Assembly: GCF_014648415.1 (NCBI RefSeq)
Contig: NZ_BMRB01000001.1
Coordinates: forward strand, 1,054,001-1,118,000
From: Actinokineospora fastidiosa
GTDB taxonomy: Bacteria; Actinomycetota; Actinomycetes; Mycobacteriales; Pseudonocardiaceae
DNA: 64,000 nucleotides
Direction: 5' to 3'
Shown here: positions 58,168-64,000 of the stretch, in pieces
Numbering within the stretch: the stretch's first letter is position 1
How the letters are laid out: every line of letters begins with the position of its first letter
Program-made: the position numbers and the translations under genes
The notes under the pieces: generated by a model
The model's input: only the letters and a program-made list of their open reading frames with translations
Database searches by the model: none
What the model was told of the DNA's origin: nothing

Positions 58168-59066
58168 ACCTGATCACTCCCGCTGGTCAGCAGCCGGTTC
58201 ACCAGGCCGCGCGACGCCTTCGACGAGCGCGACATGCCGCGGGAGTACCGGCGTTCGATCTGGGTCTGGACCAGCGTCAGCACCGAGGTCAGCGCCAGAT
58301 ACCACAGCGCGGCGGTGATGAGCAGCGGGATGGTCTGGAAGTTGCGCGCGTAGATCTGCCCCGCGGCGACCATCAGCTCGTAGTACCCGATGACGATGAC
58401 CAGCGAGGTCGTCTTCAGCATCGAGATCGTCTGGTTGCCCGTCGGCGGGATGATCACCCGCATGGCCTGCGGCAGCACGATCCGGCGCAGGATGCGGCCG
58501 CGGGTCATGCCCAGCGCGCTCGCCGCCTCGGTCTGGCCCTCGTCGACGGACTGGATGCCGCTGCGCACGATCTCGGCCATGTAGGCGGCCTCGTTCAGGC
58601 CGAGCCCCAGCAGGGCGGCGCTGAACTGGGTGATCAGCGTGTTCGTGTCCCACGAGACGAACTCCGGCCCGCCGAACGGGACGCCGAGGCCGATGCGCGG
58701 GTACAGCGCGGCGATGTAGAACCAGAAGATCAGCTGCGTGATCAGCGGCGTGCCGCGGAAGAGCCAGATGTAGGCGCTGGCCAGCCCGGCGGCGATCGGG
58801 TTCCCGGACAGCCGCATGACCGCGAGCAGGATGCCGCCGACCACGCCGATGACCATCGACAGCACGGTCAGGATCAGCGTGTTCTGCAGGCCCTGCAGCA
58901 CCCGGGGGTCGAACAGGTAGTCCCAGACGACCGGCCAGCCGAAGTTGTCGTTGGTGACGACGCTGGTGGCGGCCTGTGCGATGAGGACCGCGAGGATCGC
59001 GCCGGTGACCCACCGCCAGGGGTGGCGCACCGGCACGACCTTCTGCGGGGCGTGGCCCTGCGTCAT
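58164..59066 (-). CDS. Polar amino-acid ABC transporter permease
   Basis: The 300-residue membrane protein has about five helices and the HisMQ-type loop ([58 protein letters not shown]). It begins [17 protein letters not shown]. Its ATG overlaps the binding-protein stop and its stop overlaps the ATPase start, so all three are coupled. It probably forms a homodimer, since only one permease is present. Confidence 0.96.
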   Translation of the reverse strand: MTQGHAPQKVVPVRHPWRWVTGAILAVLIAQAATSVVTNDNFGWPVVWDYLFDPRVLQGLQNTLILTVLSMVIGVVGGILLAVMRLSGNPIAAGLASAYIWLFRGTPLITQLIFWFYIAALYPRIGLGVPFGGPEFVSWDTNTLITQFSAALLGLGLNEAAYMAEIVRSGIQSVDEGQTEAASALGMTRGRILRRIVLPQAMRVIIPPTGNQTISMLKTTSLVIVIGYYELMVAAGQIYARNFQTIPLLITAALWYLALTSVLTLVQTQIERRYSRGMSRSSKASRGLVNRLLTSGSDQV

Positions 59067-60004
59067 CAGCCAGCCGGTTCGGGGTTGATCTCGGCGGTGG
59101 GGATGCCGCCCGCCTGCACGCCCCACTTCTCGAGGATCTTGGTGTAGGCGCCGTCGTCGATCAGCGCCTGCAGCGCGCCCTGGACGGCCTTGGCGTAGTC
59201 GCCCTTGTCCTTGGGCACGATGATCCCGTAGGGCGCGGTGTCGTACGGCGCGCCCGCGGTCTCCAGCTGGCCCTCGGTCTGCTTGACGGCGTAGTCGACG
59301 ACCGGGGAGTCGGCCAGCATCGCCTGCGCGCGCTTGGCGGTGAGCGCCAGCGTCACGTCGGTCTGGTTCTGGAACTGGCTCACGGTGATCTCGGGCTTGC
59401 CCGCCGTCTTGCACTCGGCGTTGGCCTTCTCCAGGTCCTCGACCTGGACGGTGCCCTTCTGCACGGCGACGGTCTTGCCGCACAGGTCGTCGATGGCGAC
59501 GGCGTCCGGGTTGCCCTTCAGCACGGCCATCGAGGTGCCCGCGCTGAAGTAGGACACCATGTCGACCTGCTGGAGCCGCTCGGCGTTGATCGTGAACGAC
59601 GACATGGCCAGCTCGTACTTGCCCGAGGTCAGGCCGGGGATGATGCCGTCGAAGGCGCTGTTCTGGTACTCCATGGTCAGGCCGAGTTTCGCGGCGATCG
59701 CGTTGCCGAGGTCGATGTCCATGCCGACGGCCTGGTTCTGCTCGTCGACGAACTCGTTCGGCGGGTAGCTCTGGTCCTGCCCGACGATGATCTTCCCATC
59801 GGCGGCGATGTCGGTCGGGACCATCGCGGCCAGCGCCGGGTCCTTGGCGACCGAGGGGACCTCCGCGGTCGGGGTGCTCTGGCCCGCACCGGGGTCTTGC
59901 GGGGCGCCGCTGCCGCCCGAGCCGCACGCGGTCACGGTCAGCGCGACGGCCGCGATCCCCGTGGTCACCTGGCTCAGCCTGCGGAACTGTCGTCGGGACA
60001 CCAT
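59066..60004 (-). CDS. Amino-acid ABC transporter substrate-binding lipoprotein
   Basis: The 312-residue exported protein has a basic lead, a hydrophobic stretch and a lipobox LTVTAC (Cys about residue 27). A Gly/Pro spacer and an SBP_bac_3 two-lobe domain follow (GKIIVGQDQSYPPNEFVDEQNQAVGMDIDLGNAIAAKLG; FDGIIPGLTSGKYELAMSSFTINAER; GTVQVEDLEKAN; PYGIIVPKDKGDYAKAVQGALQALIDDG). It captures a polar amino acid outside the membrane for the coupled permease/ATPase. A promoter must lie in 60005-60118. Confidence 0.96.
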   Translation of the reverse strand: MVSRRQFRRLSQVTTGIAAVALTVTACGSGGSGAPQDPGAGQSTPTAEVPSVAKDPALAAMVPTDIAADGKIIVGQDQSYPPNEFVDEQNQAVGMDIDLGNAIAAKLGLTMEYQNSAFDGIIPGLTSGKYELAMSSFTINAERLQQVDMVSYFSAGTSMAVLKGNPDAVAIDDLCGKTVAVQKGTVQVEDLEKANAECKTAGKPEITVSQFQNQTDVTLALTAKRAQAMLADSPVVDYAVKQTEGQLETAGAPYDTAPYGIIVPKDKGDYAKAVQGALQALIDDGAYTKILEKWGVQAGGIPTAEINPEPAG

Positions 60005-60118
60005 CTACTCCTCGGGTCTGGGTACCGGAGTGCTGGGGATACTGCCACCCGCCGGTCGGTCAGCACAGCACGGCCTTGGTTACGGACACATCACCATCGT
60101 TCGGCCGACGGCGCCGGG

Positions 60119-62791
60119 TTATTTCCCGCTGGTACCCGGCCAGCCCGCAATAAGTACGGCGACCAGGGCGGTCCACCCGGTCTGGTGAGAGGCGCCGAGG
60201 CCCTCGCCGGTGTCGCCGTCGAAGTACTCACTGAAGGTGACGTGCTCGCGCCACCGCGCGCTGTCGGACGCCTCGATCCGGTGGCCGTCGGCGGGCCTGC
60301 GCCCGTCCGGACCGGGCAGGAACAGCGCCGCGAGGCGGTGCTGCAGCTCCCGGGCGGCGTCACCGGCGGTGACCCTGGTCCCCGACCCGGTCGGCAGCTC
60401 CAGCTGCAGGTCCTTGCCGTGGAACGCGTCGAGCACGTGCAGCGCCTGCACCAGCAGCGCGTTGGTGGGGAACCAGATCGGGCCGCGCCAGTTGGAGTTG
60501 CCGCCGAACATCGGGGTGCGGGACTCGCCCGGCTCGTACTGGATGCGGTGCGGCCAGCCGTCGATGTGCACGTCGACGCCGTCGCGGTGGGCCGCGGACA
60601 GCGAGCGGATGCCGTGCGGGGCGAGGAACTCGTCCTCGTCGAACATGCGCTTGAGCACCCGCTGGAGCTTGCGGACGTCCAGCAGCGACAGCAGCGCGCT
60701 GCGCTCGCCGTCGGTGTGCCAGGTGAGGAACTGCCCGAACGCGGGCGCGTGGCGCAGCAGGTAGTTCAGCCGCTCGGCGAAGTGCGGCAGCTCGGTGAAC
60801 ACCCACGCGGGCAGCGGCGCGACGGCCAGCAGCGGGATCAGGCCCACCATCGAGCGCACGCGCACCGGCTGGGCCTCGACCCCGCCGTCCGGGCGGTGGC
60901 GGGAGAGCAGGTCGTAGCAGAAGCCGTCCTCGTCGTCCCAGATCGGCCGGTCGGCGGAGCCGAAGTGGGTCGAGGCCTGGGCGATCGACAGGAAGTGCTC
61001 GACGAACTTGGTGGCCACGTCCTCGTAGGCCTCGTCGTCGCGGGCGAGTTCGAGGGCCATCTGCATGAGGTGCAGGGCGTAGGTCGCCATCCACGACGTG
61101 GCGTCGGACTGCTCCAGCCGCCACCCGCCGGGCAGCGGCTCGGACCGGTTGACCGGGCCGATGTTGTCCATGCCGAGGAACCCGCCCTCGAACAGGTAGT
61201 TGCCCTCGGGGTCCTTGCGGTTGACCCACCAGGAGAAGTTGAGCAGCAGCTTGTGGAAGACGCGGGCGAGGAACACCCGGTCGCCCCTGCCGGTCGCGGC
61301 CTCCTCGGCCTTGTAGACCTGCAGCGCCGCCCAGGCGTGCACGGGCGGGTTGACGTCGCCGAACGCCCATTCGTACGCGGGCAGCTGCCCGTCGGGGTGC
61401 ATCAGCCACTCCCGGCACAGCAGCAGGATCTGGTCCTTGGCGAACGCCGGGTCGACGACGGCGAACGGGACCATGTGGAAGGCCAGGTCCCACGCGGCGA
61501 ACCAGGGGTACTCCCACTCGTCCGGCATGGACAGCACGTCGGCGACGTCCACGTGCTTCCAGTGCGCGTTGCGCCCGCGCAGCCGCTCGGCGGGCGCTGG
61601 CGGGTGGGCCGGGTCGCCGTCGAGCCAGTCGCGCACGCGGAACCGGTAGTGCTGCTTCGTCCACAGCAGACCCGCGTAGGCGCGGCGCACGACGGTGCGC
61701 TCCGGCTCGGCGATGTGGCCCGCGACCTCGTCGTAGAAGTCGTCGGCCTCCTGCTCGCGGTCCATCATGGCGCCGGTGAACGAGCGGCCGAACGCCGCGC
61801 CGTGGCCGCTGCCCGCGACCAGGCGCAGCTTCACCCGGACGGTCTCGCCCGGGGCGACGGCCGGGAAGTGGTACCAGCCCGCGGCCTTCGTGCCCGGCTG
61901 CGATGCCTTGCCGTCGGCGACGACCTGGCAGGCGTCGGAGATCTTGCTGACTATGTGGTCGCCGATCCCGGCCTTGGTGTAGCGGCTGGGGTTGACGGGT
62001 CGGTCGAAGAGGTTGGCCTCGTCGGTCTCGTTGTCGGTGACCAGGAGCGTGGGCGCGCCGTCGAACTGCAGCGTGTAGCGGCCGAGGAGGGCGTGCTCGG
62101 CGAGCACCCGCGACCACCCGTCTGCGGTCGAGGCGATGAGCGCGGGCCTGCGCGCGTCGCGGCCCCACGACCAGGTGTTGCGGAACCACAGCTGCGGGAC
62201 CAGGTGCAGCGGGGCGGTGTCGGGGCCGTGGTTGGTGGCCGCGATCTCGATGCAGACGTCGTCCGGGGCGGCCTTGGCGTAGGTGACGCGGACGTCGAAG
62301 AAGCGGTCGTCGTCGAGGATGCCGGTGTCGGCCAGCTCGGGCTCGCGCGCGTCGCGGCCCGCCCTGGCGGCCATCTCGCGCAGCTCGGCGTAGGGGTAGG
62401 CGGCCTGCGGGTAGCGGTAGACCATCCGCATCCAGGAGTGGGTGGGCGTGCCGTCGGTGACCCACCAGTACTCCTTGGCGTCCTCGCCGTGGTTGCCCTC
62501 GGTGTTGGACAGCCCGAAGTACCGCTCCTTGAGGATCTCGTCGTGCCCGTTCCACAGCGCGACGGCGAAGTTGAGGAACCCGTGGCGGTCGCAGATGCCC
62601 GCGATGCCGTCCTCGCCCCAGCGGTACGCGCGCGAGCGGGCCTGCTCGAACGGGAAGTACCCCCAGGCGTCGCCATGAGGTGAGTAATCCTCACGGACGG
62701 TGCCCCACTGCCGGGCGGCCAGATACGGCCCCCACAGCCGCCACGGCGACTGCGCGGACCCGGACGTCTCCAGTCGTTCGCGCTCGCTCAT
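60119..62791 (-). CDS. GH63-type glucosidase/mannosylglycerate hydrolase-like protein
   Basis: The 890-residue protein is a large GH63-type (alpha/alpha)6 hydrolase: AWGYFPFEQARSRAYRWGEDGIAGICD, WFRNTWSWG, EWEYPWFAAWDLAFHMVPFAVVDPAFAKDQ, GGNSNWRGPIWFPTNALLVQAL and HQTGWTALVA at the end. Acidic residues in the WDLAFH and the final ASHQTGW areas are candidates for catalysis. It starts at MSERERLETSG (62791). No signal peptide, so it acts in the cytoplasm, probably on glucosyl- or mannosyl-glycerate or a similar compatible solute or oligosaccharide. Upstream, the divergent ADP-ribosylglycohydrolase gene is 114 bases away. Confidence 0.85.
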   Translation of the reverse strand: MSERERLETSGSAQSPWRLWGPYLAARQWGTVREDYSPHGDAWGYFPFEQARSRAYRWGEDGIAGICDRHGFLNFAVALWNGHDEILKERYFGLSNTEGNHGEDAKEYWWVTDGTPTHSWMRMVYRYPQAAYPYAELREMAARAGRDAREPELADTGILDDDRFFDVRVTYAKAAPDDVCIEIAATNHGPDTAPLHLVPQLWFRNTWSWGRDARRPALIASTADGWSRVLAEHALLGRYTLQFDGAPTLLVTDNETDEANLFDRPVNPSRYTKAGIGDHIVSKISDACQVVADGKASQPGTKAAGWYHFPAVAPGETVRVKLRLVAGSGHGAAFGRSFTGAMMDREQEADDFYDEVAGHIAEPERTVVRRAYAGLLWTKQHYRFRVRDWLDGDPAHPPAPAERLRGRNAHWKHVDVADVLSMPDEWEYPWFAAWDLAFHMVPFAVVDPAFAKDQILLLCREWLMHPDGQLPAYEWAFGDVNPPVHAWAALQVYKAEEAATGRGDRVFLARVFHKLLLNFSWWVNRKDPEGNYLFEGGFLGMDNIGPVNRSEPLPGGWRLEQSDATSWMATYALHLMQMALELARDDEAYEDVATKFVEHFLSIAQASTHFGSADRPIWDDEDGFCYDLLSRHRPDGGVEAQPVRVRSMVGLIPLLAVAPLPAWVFTELPHFAERLNYLLRHAPAFGQFLTWHTDGERSALLSLLDVRKLQRVLKRMFDEDEFLAPHGIRSLSAAHRDGVDVHIDGWPHRIQYEPGESRTPMFGGNSNWRGPIWFPTNALLVQALHVLDAFHGKDLQLELPTGSGTRVTAGDAARELQHRLAALFLPGPDGRRPADGHRIEASDSARWREHVTFSEYFDGDTGEGLGASHQTGWTALVAVLIAGWPGTSGK

Positions 62792-62905
62792 CCGGTCAAG
62801 TGTGACCGAGCCTGCTGATATCCCGTAAACACCCGGCGGGTCGTCACTCGCTCCGCACGGTCCGTGCCGGAGGGTGATGTCGGTCGCGCGCACTAGGCTG
62901 GCCGG

Positions 62906-63976
62906 GTGCGGGAAGCCTGGTTGGGATGTGTGCTGGCGGGCGCGGTGGGTGACGCGCTCGGCGGGCCGGTGGAGTTCATGGGACTGGCCGACATCCGGTC
63001 GCGGTTCCCCGACGGCGTGCGCGAGTACGGCACGGCCTACGGCGGCACCGGCCGCGTCACCGACGACACCCAGATGACGCTGTTCACGCTGGAGGCGATG
63101 ATCCGCGCCCAGATGGCGCGCGGGCTCGGCCTCGCCGAGCACCCCATCTCGGTGCTCCAGCACGCCTACCAGCGCTGGTACCACACCCAGGGCACGCCCT
63201 GGCACCGCGCGGGCGGGACCTACGCGCTGGAGGAGCGGCCCGACGGCTGGCTGGTCGCCGAGCCGGAGCTGCACAGCCGCCGCGCCCCGGGCGCGACCGT
63301 GCTCGCGTCCCTGCGGGGCTTCGCGGGCGGCGTCCCGTCGGCATCGCCGGAGAAGCGGATCAACGACTCCAAGGGCTGCGGCGCGGTCATGCGCGCCGCG
63401 CCGATCGCGCTGTGGTCGGCCGACGCCGCCGAGGTGTTCGAGCTGGCCGCCCGCTCCGGCGCGCTGACCCACGGCCACCCCAGCGGCTACCTCAGCGCGG
63501 GCGCGCTCGCCTTCCTGGTCCGCAGGCTCCTCGACGGGGTCGCCCTGCCGACCGCCGTCGACGAGGTCCGCGCCGAGCTGGCCGAGTGGGACGGCAACGA
63601 GGAGACCGTCGCCGCGCTCGGCGCCGCCATGGTCCTGGCCGAGAAGGGCAGGCCGAGCGCGGAGGCGCTGGAGACCCTGGGCGGCGGCTGGGTCGGCGAG
63701 GAGGCGCTGGCCATCGCCGTCTGCGCCGCCCTGCACGCCGACGACCTCGTCGACGGCCTGGCGCTGGCCGCCGAGCACTCCGGCGACAGCGACTCCACCG
63801 CGGCCATCTGCGGCAACCTGCTCGGCGTCACGCTGGGCGTCGAGGCCATCCCCGCGCACCTGCTGGACGGCCTGGAGCTGCGCGACGTCATGGTCCAGTT
63901 GGTCGACGACGCCCTGCTCGTCTTCCGCGCCGAGCGGGTCGACCCGGCCTGGCAGGAGCGCTACCCGGCCTGGTGA
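62906..63976 (+). CDS. ADP-ribosylglycohydrolase-family protein
   Basis: The 356-residue protein has the family's metal motifs: GDALGGPVEFM early, TDDTQM (about 51-56), the central SKGCGAVMRAAPIAL, and late GDSDSTAAICGNLLG (about 292-305). These bind the paired magnesium ions that remove ADP-ribose from proteins, as in DraG. The GTG at 62906 has no ribosome site and a TAGGCT lies about 13 bases before, so it may be leaderless. No ADP-ribosyltransferase gene is nearby in the window, so its target is unknown. Confidence 0.93.
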   Translation: MREAWLGCVLAGAVGDALGGPVEFMGLADIRSRFPDGVREYGTAYGGTGRVTDDTQMTLFTLEAMIRAQMARGLGLAEHPISVLQHAYQRWYHTQGTPWHRAGGTYALEERPDGWLVAEPELHSRRAPGATVLASLRGFAGGVPSASPEKRINDSKGCGAVMRAAPIALWSADAAEVFELAARSGALTHGHPSGYLSAGALAFLVRRLLDGVALPTAVDEVRAELAEWDGNEETVAALGAAMVLAEKGRPSAEALETLGGGWVGEEALAIAVCAALHADDLVDGLALAAEHSGDSDSTAAICGNLLGVTLGVEAIPAHLLDGLELRDVMVQLVDDALLVFRAERVDPAWQERYPAW

Positions 63977-64000
63977 GTCAGCAGACCGGGCGGTGACCGA

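Noticed and set aside
60119-63859. An extension of the GH63 frame far upstream of 62791
   Set aside because: The extra part is antisense to the ADP-ribosylglycohydrolase gene and has no protein-like character; homology starts at MSERERLETSG.

Overview
The window is dense, high-GC DNA from an actinomycete. Codon use has G or C at nearly every third position, GTG starts are frequent, and RNA hairpins rather than T-runs close the operons. Gene order matches two Mycobacterium tuberculosis loci from memory: ino1 / PadR regulator / Rv0049-like / ponA1 / Rv0051-like / rpsF-ssb-rpsR-rplI-dnaB, and fadA2 / fabG4 / htdX. The proline-rich PonA, the DnaB intein and the many secreted proteins suggest a filamentous Pseudonocardiaceae-type organism. 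That family placement is inference.

Layout. 0-8 kb: the end of an NTF2/SnoaL-like gene, a LysR regulator, dnaB interrupted by a class 3 intein, a cluster of DnaA-box-like sites, then rplI-rpsR-ssb-rpsF and two paralogous secreted anchored proteins. 8-18 kb: endonuclease IV, two GT87-type membrane glycosyltransferases, RarD, the class A PBP PonA, a zinc-ribbon protein, a PadR regulator and inositol-phosphate synthase. 18-26.6 kb: PhoX behind a PHO-box-like repeat, an SDR, a secreted S1 protease, an amidohydrolase, a nitric-oxide-synthase-like protein lacking key residues, and TrmB. 26.9-33 kb: an ABC exporter with duplicated permeases, a TetR/SDR pair and a NarL-type two-component system.

33-38 kb holds the most unusual module: dynamin-like GTPase, GrpE-head-like protein, second membrane-anchored dynamin-like GTPase, then an acidic protein with no lysine, arginine or cysteine and a duplicated Asp-rich module. 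38-43 kb: GTP-dependent PEP carboxykinase, a second DnaA-box-like cluster and a monocarboxylate permease with its DUF3311 partner. 43-51.6 kb: a 48-residue protein, an AAA ATPase, the divergent thiolase / FabG4-HtdX locus, an ArsR-type regulator, aldehyde dehydrogenase and a metallo-hydrolase. 51.7-64 kb: subtilisin with P-domain, DUF2334 protein, PurC, a 731-residue repeat membrane protein, an amino-acid ABC uptake operon, a GH63-type glucosidase and an ADP-ribosylglycohydrolase.

Most of the window is housekeeping chromosome (replication, ribosome, envelope, central carbon). No insertion sequence, phage, CRISPR array, tRNA or rRNA was recognised. The intein is the only mobile element. Two sets of DnaA-type boxes and the replication genes fit a position in the origin-proximal half of the chromosome, but dnaA/oriC itself is not here.
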